Program-made: the position numbers and the translations under genes
In this document: positions 33,286 through 43,451 of the stretch, piece after piece
Layout of the letters: each line of letters begins with the position of its first letter
Numbering within the stretch: position 1 is the first letter of the stretch
Source: Oscillospiraceae bacterium
GTDB taxonomy: Bacteria; Bacillota; Clostridia; Oscillospirales; Oscillospiraceae
Reading direction: 5' to 3'
NCBI GenBank assembly: GCA_017432615.1
Contig: JAFRIV010000047.1
Location: 33,715-97,714 of the forward strand
Length of the DNA stretch: 64,000 nt
Notes under the pieces: generated by a model
The model's database searches: none
What the model saw: the letters and a program-made list of their open reading frames with translations, nothing else
Told to the model about the DNA's origin: nothing

Positions 33286-34669
33286 TATGAGTCTGACCAA
33301 AAATCCCATGCCCGAGCAGGATCCTCAGGTGCGTGTGACGAATTTTGACGAGGTCGCCCTCGGCTATACCGATGAAATGGCTGTTGCCGAAGCCGGACGC
33401 TGCCTCAATTGCAGGCATCCTCTCTGCGTGATCGGCTGCCCGGTTTCTGTACGGATCCCTTCTTTTATTCAGAAGATCGTGGAAGGGGATTTGGATGCTT
33501 CTTATGAGATCCTCACTTCTACCAACTCTCTCCCGGCTGTCTGCGGCCGTGTCTGTCCGCAGGAAAAGCAGTGTGAAAGCCAATGCATCCGCGGAAAGAA
33601 AGGGGAGAGTGTTGCCATAGGCCGCCTTGAGCGTTATGTGGCTGACCGACACAATGCCAAGAAGGCCAAAGAGGCAGTTCCTGTCCCGGCATCCAACGGG
33701 CACAGGGTCGCAGTGATCGGCTCCGGCCCGTCCGGCCTCACCTGCGCCGGGGATCTGCGCAAGATGGGATACGACGTCACCGTATTTGAAGCTTTTCACA
33801 AGAGCGGCGGCGTGCTGGTCTACGGCATTCCGCAGTTCCGTCTGCCCAAGGAGATCGTTCAGACAGAGATAGACAATCTTATTGCCATGGGAGTGGAAAT
33901 CGTCAACAATGCGGTCATCGGCAAAAGCGAGACCATTGACGAACTCTTTGAAGACGGTTTTGAGGCGGTGTATATTGCTTCCGGCGCCGGGCTGCCGCAG
34001 TTTCTGCATATTCCGGGTGAGAATCTGCTGGGCGTCTATTCTGCCAACGAGATCCTTACCCGAACGAATCTCATGAAGGCCTACCGGGATGACTATGATA
34101 CGCCCCTGAAGCGTCTTCATAACGTGGCAATCATCGGCGGCGGCAATGTGGCGATGGATGCCGCCCGCGTGGCAAAGCGCCTGGGGGACGGGCATGTCTA
34201 CATCACCTATCGCCGCGGTATGGAGGAACTGCCTGCCCGGAAAGAGGAAGTGGAGCATGCAGCAGCCGAGGGGATCGAATTCCAGCTGCTCAATAATCCC
34301 GTCTCCATCGTGGGAGACGAGAACGGCCGCGTCGTCGGGCTGGAACTGATCCGCCAGGAACTGGGCGAACCTGATGAAAAGGGCCGCCGCAGTCCTGTGC
34401 CTGTAGAAGGCAGCAACTGGGTGCTGCCCTGTGATGCAGTGATCATTGCCATCGGCACTTCGCCAAATCCGCTGATCCGCTCGACAACACCCAACCTTAA
34501 TGTGACGCGCAAGGGTGCTATTGAAACCGACGAAACCGGGAGGACCTCCCGCGAGGGTGTTTTCTGCGGCGGAGATGCTGCAACGGGAGCCGCGACTGTC
34601 ATCCTGGCCACGGGTGCCGGAAAGATCGGCGCCATCAGCATAGACGATTATATCCGCAGCAAGACCTGA
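33278..34669 (+). CDS. nfnB: Electron-bifurcating NADH-dependent ferredoxin:NADP+ oxidoreductase, beta subunit (GltD-like)
   Basis: A 463-residue flavoprotein related to the glutamate synthase small subunit. Two N-terminal Fe-S cysteine sets are visible: [14 protein letters not shown] and [16 protein letters not shown]. The FAD ([15 protein letters not shown]) and NADP ([20 protein letters not shown]) dinucleotide folds follow, and the C-terminal FAD motif is [20 protein letters not shown]. Together with NfnA it bifurcates electrons between NADPH, NADH and ferredoxin. A free-standing glutamate synthase is less likely because no large subunit is present. Confidence 0.92.
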   Translation: MPDMSLTKNPMPEQDPQVRVTNFDEVALGYTDEMAVAEAGRCLNCRHPLCVIGCPVSVRIPSFIQKIVEGDLDASYEILTSTNSLPAVCGRVCPQEKQCESQCIRGKKGESVAIGRLERYVADRHNAKKAKEAVPVPASNGHRVAVIGSGPSGLTCAGDLRKMGYDVTVFEAFHKSGGVLVYGIPQFRLPKEIVQTEIDNLIAMGVEIVNNAVIGKSETIDELFEDGFEAVYIASGAGLPQFLHIPGENLLGVYSANEILTRTNLMKAYRDDYDTPLKRLHNVAIIGGGNVAMDAARVAKRLGDGHVYITYRRGMEELPARKEEVEHAAAEGIEFQLLNNPVSIVGDENGRVVGLELIRQELGEPDEKGRRSPVPVEGSNWVLPCDAVIIAIGTSPNPLIRSTTPNLNVTRKGAIETDETGRTSREGVFCGGDAATGAATVILATGAGKIGAISIDDYIRSKT

Positions 34670-34681
34670 TAAAAACCATCC

Positions 34682-34711
34682 CCTGCCGCCTTCTTTTTCA
34701 AGGTCGGCAGG
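34682..34711 (+). promoter_or_regulatory. Stem-loop between nfnB and glnN
   Basis: An imperfect 11-bp stem (34682-34692 with 34700-34711, one bulge) with a CTTTTTC loop. There is no U-tract, so it may modulate readthrough or stability. Confidence 0.4.
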
Positions 34712-34733
34712 ATCGACCGCAAAGGAAAGGAAC

Positions 34734-36845
34734 ATGGAAATGAGTGCTGAGCGCCCTATTACGGAGATATTCGGCAGCAATGTGTTTAACGAATCTGCCA
34801 TGCAGAAGAGACTTCCGGAAGAGGTCTTTCATCAGCTGTGCCGTGCCAAAAACGAGGGGAAGCGCCTGAGCCCCGAGGTGGCGGACGTGGTTGCAAACGC
34901 CATGAAGGAATGGGCTATCGAAAAGGGTGCCACCCATTTCACCCACTGGTTCCAGCCGATGACAGGCATTACCGCTGAAAAACATGACAGTTTTATTTCT
35001 CCCGCGGATGACGGCGGTATCATTATGGACTTTTCCGGCAAGGAACTGATCCAGGGTGAGCCGGATGCCTCCAGCTTTCCCTCCGGCGGACTGCGCGCAA
35101 CTTTTGAGGCGCGGGGATACACCGCCTGGGATCCTACTTCCTATGCGTTTCTGAAGGACAATGTGCTGTGCATTCCCACGGCCTTCTGCTCCTACGGGGG
35201 CGAAGCGCTGGATATGAAGACCCCTCTCCTCCGCTCCATGGAAGCGATCAACCGGCAGGGCCTGCGCATCATGAAGCTTTTCGGGCAAAAGGATGTGAAA
35301 GCCATCCGGACGACCGTCGGGGCTGAGCAGGAGTATTTCCTGATCGACCGCTCTGTCTATGATAAACGGAAGGATCTGATCTACACCGGCCGTACGCTGT
35401 TCGGAGCACTGCCGCCGAAAGGGCAGGAACTGTCCGACCATTATTTCGGCACCCTCAAACCCCGCGTGGCGGCCTTTATGAAGGATCTGGACGAGGAAAT
35501 GTGGAAGCTTGGCATCATGGCCAAGACGGAGCACAACGAAGCCGCTCCCGGGCAGCACGAGCTGGCCTGCATCTACACAACGGCCAATATCGCTGCCGAC
35601 AACAACCAGCTCCTCATGGAGATCATGCAGAAAGTAGCCCGCCGTTATGACATGGTGTGCCTCCTGCATGAAAAACCGTTCGAAGGCGTTAATGGCAGCG
35701 GCAAACACAACAACTGGTCTATCTGCACCGACGAAGGGGAGAACCTTCTGGAACCGGGCGATACGCCTTATGACAACGCCCGTTTCCTGTTGTTTTTGTG
35801 TGCGGTGATCCAGGCTGTGGACGATTACCAGGATGTGCTGCGTCTTTCGGTCTCTTCCGAGTCCAATGACTGCCGCACCTGCGGCATGAATGAGGCGCCT
35901 CCTGCCATCATCTCCATGTTCATCGGCGGGGAACTGGAAGAGATCCTGAATGCTATTGAACGGGATGAGACCTACGGAGGAGCCGACCATGAGGAATTCA
36001 AAGTGGGCGTGCATGTGCTGCCCAAATTCCCCAAAGACTCTACCGACCGCAACCGCACTTCTCCCATGGCATTTACCGGCAACAAGTTTGAATTCCGCAT
36101 GCCGGGGTCTTTGCAGTCTATTTCCGAACCGAATATTGCCATGAATACTGCCGTGGCGGAATCGCTGCGCCAGTATGCGGATGTGCTGGAACAGGCAGAA
36201 GATTTTGAAGATGCGTTGCATCAGCTTTTAAAGCGCGTGATCGCCGCACATAAACGGATCATCTTCAACGGCAACAACTACGGCCCGGAGTGGGAGAAGG
36301 AGGCTGCCCGCCGCGGACTGCCAAATCTGAAATCTCTGCCGGACTGTGCCCCTGCCTACGGCAAGACCAAGAATATCCTGCTCTTTACGCGCCACGGCGT
36401 TTATACCGAGGCGGAGATGCGTGCCCGTTATGAGATCAAGCTTTCTACCTACAGCAAGCTGATGACGGTGGAGGCGCTGACGATGCTGAATATGGCCCGC
36501 CGGGAGATCCTTCCCGCCGCCAGCCGTTTCTCCGGGGACCTCGCCTCCCAGGCCAACGCCAAGCGCGCGCTCTCTTCCGAGATCGACTGCAGTTATGAGC
36601 TCTCTTTCGTAACCGAGATCAGCAGCCTCATCGCACAGACAAGGACAAATTCCGATTTGCTGGGCAAAGCCGTCAAGGACGCAAAGGAGATCGAGGGCTC
36701 CTACGAAAAGGCGCGTTTCTTCCGTGACGTTGTATTTGAACGCATGGGGGCGCTACGATTTTCCGCCGATAAGCTGGAGCGTCTGGTCGACCGGGCATAC
36801 TGGCCTTTCCCGGTATACGGAGAGATCCTGTTCAGCGTCAAATAA
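34734..36845 (+). CDS. glnN: Glutamine synthetase type III
   Basis: GlnN makes glutamine from glutamate, ammonia and ATP. The 703-residue length is normal for the type III (GSIII) class. Visible features: the N-terminal GSIII domain ([20 protein letters not shown]), the [20 protein letters not shown] block, the glutamate/metal-site [28 protein letters not shown], the flexible-loop region [13 protein letters not shown], and [20 protein letters not shown]. The last of these contains the catalytic Arg/Glu cluster. It follows nfnAB closely, in line with NADPH supply and nitrogen assimilation. Confidence 0.95.
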   Translation: MEMSAERPITEIFGSNVFNESAMQKRLPEEVFHQLCRAKNEGKRLSPEVADVVANAMKEWAIEKGATHFTHWFQPMTGITAEKHDSFISPADDGGIIMDFSGKELIQGEPDASSFPSGGLRATFEARGYTAWDPTSYAFLKDNVLCIPTAFCSYGGEALDMKTPLLRSMEAINRQGLRIMKLFGQKDVKAIRTTVGAEQEYFLIDRSVYDKRKDLIYTGRTLFGALPPKGQELSDHYFGTLKPRVAAFMKDLDEEMWKLGIMAKTEHNEAAPGQHELACIYTTANIAADNNQLLMEIMQKVARRYDMVCLLHEKPFEGVNGSGKHNNWSICTDEGENLLEPGDTPYDNARFLLFLCAVIQAVDDYQDVLRLSVSSESNDCRTCGMNEAPPAIISMFIGGELEEILNAIERDETYGGADHEEFKVGVHVLPKFPKDSTDRNRTSPMAFTGNKFEFRMPGSLQSISEPNIAMNTAVAESLRQYADVLEQAEDFEDALHQLLKRVIAAHKRIIFNGNNYGPEWEKEAARRGLPNLKSLPDCAPAYGKTKNILLFTRHGVYTEAEMRARYEIKLSTYSKLMTVEALTMLNMARREILPAASRFSGDLASQANAKRALSSEIDCSYELSFVTEISSLIAQTRTNSDLLGKAVKDAKEIEGSYEKARFFRDVVFERMGALRFSADKLERLVDRAYWPFPVYGEILFSVK

Positions 36846-36870
36846 AATGATAAAAAATCAAAACAAATAG

Positions 36871-36899
36871 TTGCAAAATAGAAACAAAAGTTGTATGAT
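36871..36899 (+). promoter_or_regulatory. Promoter of the membrane-anchored binding-like protein gene
   Basis: TTGCAA (36871-36876), 17-base spacer, TATGAT (36894-36899). The whole element matches the promoter at 60407-60435 at 26 of 32 positions, spacer included. Confidence 0.7.
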
Positions 36900-36937
36900 A
36901 GGCTCAGTTGAATTCCGCTCCGATGGAGGAACTGATA

Positions 36938-38908
36938 ATGAGCCAAGATAACAGAAATACAAACAGAAATCCTGACAGGCACGTGAACAGGGCGCCTGCC
37001 AGACGGAGAAAGAAAAGAGGATCCGGCCTTCTGATCGGGTTCTTGCTTTTCCTGATCCTGGCAGCGGCAGCTGTGCTGGTGTTTGCCTGGTTCGGAATCA
37101 TCCGGCCGGGAATGGAGCAGCAGTCTGCCCCTGTGCCGGAGGCCACGGGATTGCCTGCCCCGGTGGAGATCATGCCGGAATCCACGGCCGAGCCGGAACC
37201 GGAAGTGACGGAGGAACCTGTGACGGAACTGGTCTTTGCGTCTTCCACTGCGCCTTTGAGCCAGGGCGAGTATCTGGTGTCCGGCGTTTATAACGGCATC
37301 AACTTCCGTGATCCGCTTTCGGCATTTGACGGCAATGGAAACAGCGTTTCTGTTTCCGAAGACGGGCAGAGTGTCAACGGCGTATCCATCGGGTCCTTTG
37401 TCAGCAGCCTGGTGAAACTTGCCGACGGGCGTATCGGTGCTGTGAGTTGGGCAGATACAGCCCAGCAGCTTTCCGTTCTGAATGCTTCCGCCTCCGCGGT
37501 GGAAGAGACGATCCCTCTTCCGGCTTCTGCATTTGTCTTTGTCGACGGTGTGGGAGACTACAGTTTTTACTATTCTGACGGTGTTGAGTTTTTCGGGTAT
37601 GATATCGCTTCCCACTCGGCGGAATGCCTCTTTAACTGGACGGCAGTAGACGTCAGCGGCGCACAGGTTGCCGGCATTGCATCCGACGACGGACGGAGTT
37701 TTTCCTGCCTCGTCAACGCTTGGCGTGATGATCTGATGGGGTATGAATCCAGCCTGGTCACGATTTCCGGTGTCTCCAAGTCGCTGGTACAGGAAAAGCG
37801 GGAACTGATCCTGGTTTCCGCCAATCCGGTGGATGTGCTGCAGGATGCGATCGTCAGCTTTAACCGCAGCCGTGAAGATGTGTGTATCATCCTCAAGAGC
37901 CTGGAACTGGACGAGAAGAATTCCGATCCGATCAAGGCCATCAAACAGCTTGCACAGGAAAAACTGGACGGCAAAATGCCGGATCTGTATGACCTGACGG
38001 GTCTTCCCTATGAGTCGATGGCGGCGGCCGGCCTCCTGGCAGACCTTACGCCGTACCTTGCACAGGATGGGGAGCTCACCGCTGCCTCCGTTGCTCCGCA
38101 GGTGCTCTCCGCACTCACCGTAAACGGGAAGGTTTACGGCACAGCATCAGGGTTCACCGTCGGCACAGTCATCGGGCCGGGGCGTTTCCTGGGGAAGATG
38201 GACAGCTGGACGTTTGACCAGTTCAACAATATGACGGCGACGATGGGCGCAGGCACCTATGCTTTCGGCGCACGGGATACCCAAAGCAGCATCCTCTATG
38301 ACCTACTCGGTATGAATCTCAGCCGGTTCGTCAACTGGGAAAGCCGCACCTGCTCTTTTGAAGGGCCTGATTTTGCCAAGATCCTCTCTTTCGCCAAGAA
38401 GCTGCCGGCGGAAACAAGGGATACGGTGGATTCGGAACAGATCCAGAAAGGCATCCAACTTCTGGAACGAGCTTCCCTCTTTACCCCCGCGGATATCGAG
38501 ACCATCGGCTCAGACTATGCCGAACCTGTCTACATCGGGCTCCCGGTGCTGGATGGCGGCGGCAATGTGCTGATCCTTCACAAGGATTTCGCCGTGTCAT
38601 CGCAGTGTGCCGATCCGGATGCGGCCTGGCAGTTTGTCCGCACATCTCTGACCGCTGCCTATCAGGCAGGCGGATGGATCTTTCCGAGCAACGCCCAGGC
38701 ATTGGAAGAACAGCTCTCTTCCGCCGGCGACAAAGCAGAACTCGTCCGCAGTATTCTGGATCGGTCTGTTGCCGTTTCGGAAGATGCCGCCATCTACTCC
38801 CTCGTGCTGGAGAACAGCAAAGGGTTCTTTGAAGGGCGGGACAGCGTTTCCTCTGCGGCCAGTGCCATTCAGAAGGCCGTGTCGGATTATCTTGCAGCCC
38901 TGCAATAA
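36938..38908 (+). CDS. Membrane-anchored protein with C-terminal solute-binding (family 1-like) domain
   Basis: About 656 residues. A basic, Asn-rich cytoplasmic tail (1-32) leads into one transmembrane helix (about 33-55, LIGFLLFLILAAAAVLVFAW). A Pro/Glu linker follows, then a beta-rich region of about 200 residues. A C-terminal half resembles extracellular solute-binding proteins (FNRSREDVCIILKSL, MPDLYDLTGLPYESMAAAGL, FAVSSQCADPDAAWQFVRTS). I chose ATG 36938, with GGAGG eight bases upstream, over the longer frame. No permease or ATPase is adjacent. A sensor or substrate-capture function at the outer face is possible. It has its own promoter and terminator. Confidence 0.75.
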   Translation: MSQDNRNTNRNPDRHVNRAPARRRKKRGSGLLIGFLLFLILAAAAVLVFAWFGIIRPGMEQQSAPVPEATGLPAPVEIMPESTAEPEPEVTEEPVTELVFASSTAPLSQGEYLVSGVYNGINFRDPLSAFDGNGNSVSVSEDGQSVNGVSIGSFVSSLVKLADGRIGAVSWADTAQQLSVLNASASAVEETIPLPASAFVFVDGVGDYSFYYSDGVEFFGYDIASHSAECLFNWTAVDVSGAQVAGIASDDGRSFSCLVNAWRDDLMGYESSLVTISGVSKSLVQEKRELILVSANPVDVLQDAIVSFNRSREDVCIILKSLELDEKNSDPIKAIKQLAQEKLDGKMPDLYDLTGLPYESMAAAGLLADLTPYLAQDGELTAASVAPQVLSALTVNGKVYGTASGFTVGTVIGPGRFLGKMDSWTFDQFNNMTATMGAGTYAFGARDTQSSILYDLLGMNLSRFVNWESRTCSFEGPDFAKILSFAKKLPAETRDTVDSEQIQKGIQLLERASLFTPADIETIGSDYAEPVYIGLPVLDGGGNVLILHKDFAVSSQCADPDAAWQFVRTSLTAAYQAGGWIFPSNAQALEEQLSSAGDKAELVRSILDRSVAVSEDAAIYSLVLENSKGFFEGRDSVSSAASAIQKAVSDYLAALQ

Positions 38909-38937
38909 AAACGAAGGATCAAATGATCCCATCAGAA

Positions 38938-38968
38938 AAGCCTGCGGGAACAGTCCCGCGGGCTTTTT
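38938..38968 (+). terminator. Terminator after the membrane-anchored protein gene
   Basis: A 12-bp stem (38938-38949 with 38954-38965, one G-U pair), ACAG loop, followed by a T-tract ending at 38968. Confidence 0.9.
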
Positions 38969-38977
38969 GAATTTTTT

Positions 38978-38992
38978 GTTACAAACTGTAAC
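38978..38992. promoter_or_regulatory. Operator-like palindrome upstream of the mreB-type gene
   Basis: GTTACAAACTGTAAC, a perfect GTTACA-N3-TGTAAC inverted repeat eight bases upstream of the -35 box at 39000. The binding protein is unknown. Confidence 0.5.
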
Positions 38993-38999
38993 TGATTTC

Positions 39000-39028
39000 T
39001 TGCGTTAGCAGAGAATGTAGGATATAAT
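39000..39028 (+). promoter_or_regulatory. Promoter of the mreB-ispDF-cdaAR cluster
   Basis: TTGCGT (39000-39005), 17-base spacer, TATAAT (39023-39028), about 50 bases before ATG 39079. Confidence 0.8.
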
Positions 39029-39078
39029 ACCTCAGTTAACTTGAGAGGGATAGAACATACAGACTGCAGGGAGTTGCT

Positions 39079-40110
39079 ATGACAGTTTTTGAAAAAGACA
39101 TTGCCATCGATATGGGGACATCCTCAACGCTGTTGTTTGAGCAGGGGAAAGGGATCGTTTCAAGAGAACCGACGGTAGTGGCAGTAGACAAATATAACGG
39201 GAAGATTTTGAAGATCGGCCAGGAAGCGCAGAAAATGCTGGGAAGGACGCCGGCAAACATTGTGGCCATTCGACCGATCGACGGCAGTGTGATCTCCGAC
39301 TATGAGATCACTGCCCACATGATGCGGGAACTTGTCAACCGCATCACTTCGTTCAGCCTGTTCAAACCTTGTATGTTGGCCTGTGTGCCCAGCAGCATCA
39401 GCGGGGTGGAAGAACGGGCTATGATCGATGCCGCAATCGAGGCCGGGGCCAGAAAAGTTTATCTGCTGGAAAATGCCGTGGCGACGGCACTCGGTGCCGG
39501 GATAGATATTTCAAAGCCCGACGGGCATCTTGTCATCGATATCGGAGCGGGAACGACGGAAATCGCCATCATTTCGGTAGGCGGCGTGGTGGAATGCGAA
39601 TCCATCAAGACAGCAGGAACCGCTTTTGACGAAGCAATCGTACAATATGTCAGGAAAAAACACAATATGCTGATCGGGCTTTCCGCCGCGGAAGAACTGA
39701 AGCGGACCATCGGCGGGGTAATCACCCGCCCGGATGTGGGAAGCGAGGAAATCAAAGGCAGAAACCTCGTCAACGGCCTGCCGAAGACGGTGCGTATCAG
39801 TTCCGCAGAATTGATTGAAGCGTTTGTAGAACCTGTTAATCGCATTCTGGATGCCGTACATCTTGTCCTGGAGAGAACGCCGCCCCAGCTTGTGGGGGAC
39901 CTGGATCAGAACGGCATTATCATGTCGGGCGGAGGATCCCTGATCTACGGGATCGACAGGCTCATAGAGAGAAGCACGGGGATACGGACAGCTGTGGTGG
40001 ATGACGCTGTTTCCTGCGCTGCATACGGTGCGGGGAAGATGCTCAATCATCTCGGAGACCTGCAGGACGGTATGATGAATTTCTATCGGAAGCGGCAGCT
40101 GAAGGGGTAA
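39079..40110 (+). CDS. MreB/Mbl family cell-shape actin homologue
   Basis: A 343-residue cytoplasmic actin-like protein that guides elongation of the cell wall. The phosphate loop DMGTSSTLLFEQGKGIV stands in place of the classical GTANTLVY, which resembles Mbl/MreBH forms. Further motifs are IRPIDGSVISDYEITAHMMR, LLENAVATALGAG, VIDIGAGTTEIAIISVGG and GIIMSGGGSLIYGID. No mreC or mreD is next to it; instead isoprenoid and c-di-AMP genes follow. Its own promoter and terminator-bounded left edge are clear. Confidence 0.92.
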   Translation: MTVFEKDIAIDMGTSSTLLFEQGKGIVSREPTVVAVDKYNGKILKIGQEAQKMLGRTPANIVAIRPIDGSVISDYEITAHMMRELVNRITSFSLFKPCMLACVPSSISGVEERAMIDAAIEAGARKVYLLENAVATALGAGIDISKPDGHLVIDIGAGTTEIAIISVGGVVECESIKTAGTAFDEAIVQYVRKKHNMLIGLSAAEELKRTIGGVITRPDVGSEEIKGRNLVNGLPKTVRISSAELIEAFVEPVNRILDAVHLVLERTPPQLVGDLDQNGIIMSGGGSLIYGIDRLIERSTGIRTAVVDDAVSCAAYGAGKMLNHLGDLQDGMMNFYRKRQLKG

Positions 40111-40123
40111 AACGGAGGACGGC

Positions 40124-40861
40124 ATGGAACTAAACAAGATCCTGAACAGATTTCGGAGGAATACCAAAATACCGCACTGCGCTGCGGTGATCCTTGCTGC
40201 CGGCAGTTCCACGCGAATGGGCACGGATAAAATGCTGCTGGAGCTGGAAGGAATCCCGGTCATGATTCGTTCCCTGCAGGCATTTGAAGCAAACGAACTG
40301 GTGGATGAAATCATCCTGGTCACGCGCCGGGACAAGGTGGAGCAGACGGCGGAATTATGCCGCCAATATGAACTGAAAAAACTGTCTCATGTTATTGCCG
40401 GAGGAGCAACCCGAGCGGAAAGCTCTCTGGCAGGGGTATCTGCCGTTGGGAAGAAGACGGAATATATAGCCATTCATGATGCAGCCCGCCCGCTGGTTTC
40501 CCAGAAGCTCATTACCGAGACGCTTTACGGGGCACGCGATTACCATGCGGCAGTGCCTGTCATCCCCAGTGCCGATACACTTCGCTTTATCGAAAACGGG
40601 TTTATCACCGGAATGGTAGACAGAGAATGCATCGGCAGGATCCAGACACCGCAGATCTTTGATGCGGATCTGATCAAGGGCGCGCTGACAGTTGCCGTTA
40701 CGAAGCAGATCCCAATCACGGACGACAGCTCGGCCGTTGCCCTTACCGGGTTTCAGGTGCGCGCTGTGGAAGGGGACAGTAATAATCTTAAGATGACAAC
40801 GCCGGAGGATATCATCCTTGCCGAGGCGATCTTGAAAGAAAGGGGAGAGGGCAAACAGTGA
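40124..40861 (+). CDS. ispD: 2-C-methyl-D-erythritol 4-phosphate cytidylyltransferase
   Basis: IspD of the non-mevalonate isoprenoid pathway (245 residues) joins CTP and MEP. The CTP-binding motif [19 protein letters not shown] lies near residue 22, preceded by a short basic tail. [41 protein letters not shown] and [17 protein letters not shown] complete the family signature. It overlaps ispF by four bases (GTGA). Confidence 0.95.
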   Translation: MELNKILNRFRRNTKIPHCAAVILAAGSSTRMGTDKMLLELEGIPVMIRSLQAFEANELVDEIILVTRRDKVEQTAELCRQYELKKLSHVIAGGATRAESSLAGVSAVGKKTEYIAIHDAARPLVSQKLITETLYGARDYHAAVPVIPSADTLRFIENGFITGMVDRECIGRIQTPQIFDADLIKGALTVAVTKQIPITDDSSAVALTGFQVRAVEGDSNNLKMTTPEDIILAEAILKERGEGKQ

Positions 40862-41337
40862 GGATTGGCCATGGATACGATGTCCACAGATTGACGGAAG
40901 ACAGAAAGCTGATCCTCGGCGGTGTGGAGATCCCTTATGAAAAAGGGCTGCTCGGCCACTCCGATGCAGACGTTCTGCTGCATGCGCTGATGGATGCTAT
41001 GCTGGGCGCGGCGGCACTGGGAGATATCGGAAAGCTGTTTCCGGACAGTGATGATGCTTTTCTCAATGCAGACAGTATGGAACTGCTGAAAAAAGTCGTT
41101 GCACTGATCGGGCAAAACGGATATCGGCTTTCCAATGCAGACTGCACGGTGATTGCGCAGCGCCCGAAGCTTGCCCCCTATATTGCCGTCATGCGCCAGA
41201 GGATCGCCGAGGCAATCGGAGTAGGCGATGACAAGATCTCTGTAAAGGCGACAACGGAGGAAAAACTGGGCTTTACCGGGGAAGGGCTCGGAATTGCGGC
41301 GCATGCCGTTGTTTTGCTGGAAGAGGTGAAACGATGA
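40858..41337 (+). CDS. ispF: 2-C-methyl-D-erythritol 2,4-cyclodiphosphate synthase
   Basis: IspF (159 residues) cyclises CDP-ME-2-phosphate in the MEP pathway. The zinc ligands are in GHGYDVHRL (D8, H10) and [31 protein letters not shown] and the C-terminal [20 protein letters not shown] are diagnostic. The start is GTG 40858, overlapping the ispD stop; the end overlaps the cdaA start (ATGA). Confidence 0.96.
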   Translation: MRIGHGYDVHRLTEDRKLILGGVEIPYEKGLLGHSDADVLLHALMDAMLGAAALGDIGKLFPDSDDAFLNADSMELLKKVVALIGQNGYRLSNADCTVIAQRPKLAPYIAVMRQRIAEAIGVGDDKISVKATTEEKLGFTGEGLGIAAHAVVLLEEVKR

Positions 41338-42218
41338 ATGTGCTCAGCAATGCGCTCAGCAACGCTCTGAGTTATATCCGGACCATCGGTGTTTCGGATG
41401 TAATCGATATTTTTATTGTCGCCTATCTGATCTATAAACTGATCGAGATCACCAGGCGGACGAATTTTTTCAACCTTGCCAAAGGGCTGATCCTTTTTGT
41501 AGTGGCGCTGTGGGTCGCAGAAATCTTTGATCTGACCATGATCAGCTTTTTCCTGCGCCGGGCGACGGAGCTTGGTCTTCTGGTGCTGGTTATCCTGTTT
41601 CAGCCGGAGCTTCGGCATATGCTGGAAAAGCTCGGAAGCCGGTTCTCTTCCAGAAGTTCGGAAGCCACCACCGAGATGGAAGGTGCCATCAAGGAAGCGG
41701 TGCAGGCCTGCTCGGATATGTCGGATTCCCGCACCGGAGCCCTTGTGATCTTTGAAAGGAACATCAAGCTCAATGAGATCATTGCCACCGGCACCGTGCT
41801 GGATGCCGACCTTTCAGCGGAGCTGCTGAAAAACATCTTCTTCGTCAAGGCGCCGCTGCATGACGGCGCGGTGGTCGTACGCGGCGGACGCATTACTGCG
41901 GCGGGCTGTGTTCTGCCGCTGACGTCCAGCCCCAACATCAGCAAGGATCTGGGGATGCGCCATCGGGCCGGGATTGGGATGAGCGAACGCTCCGATGCGG
42001 TGGTGATCATTGTTTCGGAAGAAACAGGGGCTATTTCCTGCGCGATAGACGGGATGCTGAAGAGGCATCTGAAGCCGCAGGTCCTGGAAAAGATCCTGCG
42101 TAAAGAGCTCCTGGAACAGAAAGAAGAGGAGGAAGAGCCCAATTTCTTCCTGAAGCTCGGCAGAAAACTGTTCGCTTCAGAACCGGAGGAGGAAGAGGAG
42201 AATGAAGGGAATTTATAA
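41334..42218 (+). CDS. cdaA: Diadenylate cyclase (c-di-AMP synthase)
   Basis: CdaA makes the second messenger c-di-AMP from two ATP. The 294-residue protein has about three N-terminal membrane helices ([42 protein letters not shown]). The DisA_N catalytic domain carries [20 protein letters not shown] (DGA near 175) and [19 protein letters not shown] (RHR near 208). The C-terminal tail is very acidic. The stop overlaps the cdaR start by 17 bases. Confidence 0.95.
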   Translation: MNVLSNALSNALSYIRTIGVSDVIDIFIVAYLIYKLIEITRRTNFFNLAKGLILFVVALWVAEIFDLTMISFFLRRATELGLLVLVILFQPELRHMLEKLGSRFSSRSSEATTEMEGAIKEAVQACSDMSDSRTGALVIFERNIKLNEIIATGTVLDADLSAELLKNIFFVKAPLHDGAVVVRGGRITAAGCVLPLTSSPNISKDLGMRHRAGIGMSERSDAVVIIVSEETGAISCAIDGMLKRHLKPQVLEKILRKELLEQKEEEEEPNFFLKLGRKLFASEPEEEEENEGNL

Positions 42219-43446
42219 AAGCAAAGCATTCTGGATGCTCTCTTCTCTGGTGCTGTCCTTTGTCCTGTGGATTTATGTGACCAGCGTGGAGAGTGATGAG
42301 ATCCGGCAGACGTTTCGCGGCGTTCGCGTGGAACTGGTAGGAGAAAGCGTGCTGCGCAACTCCCGCAATCTTGTGGTAACAGATCTCAGCACCAACACGG
42401 TGAGCATTGAGGTAAGAGGGCCCCGACGGGTAGTGTCGGCGCTCGCACCGGAGGATCTAAGCGCCCAGGTCGACGTGAGTAAGCTGACGCAAAGTGCCTA
42501 TGCTTCGATGCAGTACACGGTAAGTTATCCTACAAGAATGGATACTTCTGCCCTGATTGTCTCCAGAAAAGTGCCGGATACGGTCAACTTTACGGTGTCA
42601 AGGCTCAACTCGAAAAGCATCCCGGTGCGCGGCAGATTTGAAGGGAATATTGCCGAAGGATATACTGCTGAACCGGTCGTCTTTGAGCCGTCTGAGATTA
42701 CGGTGAGCGGGCCGGATGCCTATCTGAAAAATGTTTCCTACGCCTGGGTCTCCTTTACGGCAACCGATGTTTCCAGCACCTACTCGGTGGAGACGGGTTT
42801 TACGCTGATGGATGCCAGCGATGCAGCCGCGGAAACCGAAGGGCTGACCTGTTCTGCCGACGTTGTCAGCGCCACGCTCCCGATCCTGGAGATGAAGGAG
42901 CTTCCCTTGACGGTCAATCTCATCTATGGGGCCGGGGCCAATGAGAGCAACACCAAGGTGACGATCGAGCCGAGTTCCATCCTCCTTGCAGGGGATTCCT
43001 CAATCCTGAATGCCATGAACAATATTCCCGTGGCCACCATCGATCTTTCGTCATTCAATTCCACCTATACGGATACCTATCCCATCAACTTCGACAACTC
43101 CCTGCGGAATGTGGAAGGCATCACGGAAGCCGCCGTTTCAGTGGAAGTGATCGGGCTGGAGACAAAAACACTTACGGTTACGAACATTCAGTGCCGCGGC
43201 GTGACAGAGGGATATGAAGCGGATGTGCTCTCCAGAGCACTGACGGTCCGCCTGCGCGGTACGGCGGAAAATCTTGCCAGAGTTAATGAAAACGACCTCG
43301 TCGCGGTGGCGGATCTCACCGATTATACGTTGTCGACCGGTTCCAATATCGTGAATGTCCGCATTCAGGTGGACGGAGCATTGAATGTCGGCGCCATCGG
43401 AGGGCCGTACACCATCACGGTGGATATCAGAAAACAGGGGGCGTGA
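42202..43446 (+). CDS. cdaR: CdaR/YbbR-family regulator of diadenylate cyclase
   Basis: A 414-residue membrane-anchored protein. One N-terminal helix (residues about 8-28, FWMLSSLVLSFVLWIYVTSV) is followed by four YbbR repeats outside the membrane. Each starts with a beta-rich RGV/VRG unit; examples are SIPVRGRFEGNIAEGYTAEP and NIQCRGVTEGYEADVLSRAL. CdaR partners with CdaA. The usual third gene glmM is absent; instead yicC begins at the cdaR stop. Confidence 0.92.
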   Translation: MKGIYKSKAFWMLSSLVLSFVLWIYVTSVESDEIRQTFRGVRVELVGESVLRNSRNLVVTDLSTNTVSIEVRGPRRVVSALAPEDLSAQVDVSKLTQSAYASMQYTVSYPTRMDTSALIVSRKVPDTVNFTVSRLNSKSIPVRGRFEGNIAEGYTAEPVVFEPSEITVSGPDAYLKNVSYAWVSFTATDVSSTYSVETGFTLMDASDAAAETEGLTCSADVVSATLPILEMKELPLTVNLIYGAGANESNTKVTIEPSSILLAGDSSILNAMNNIPVATIDLSSFNSTYTDTYPINFDNSLRNVEGITEAAVSVEVIGLETKTLTVTNIQCRGVTEGYEADVLSRALTVRLRGTAENLARVNENDLVAVADLTDYTLSTGSNIVNVRIQVDGALNVGAIGGPYTITVDIRKQGA

Positions 43447-43451
43447 GAGAA

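Noticed and set aside
33278-34669. Annotation as glutamate synthase small subunit
   Set aside because: No large subunit is present and the upstream gene is a clear NfnA with its own [2Fe-2S] site, so NfnB is the better call.
33254-36221. Long minus-strand frames (515 and 507 codons) opposite nfnB and glnN
   Set aside because: The plus-strand genes are unambiguous. The antisense translations are rich in His, Arg and Gly without any motif.
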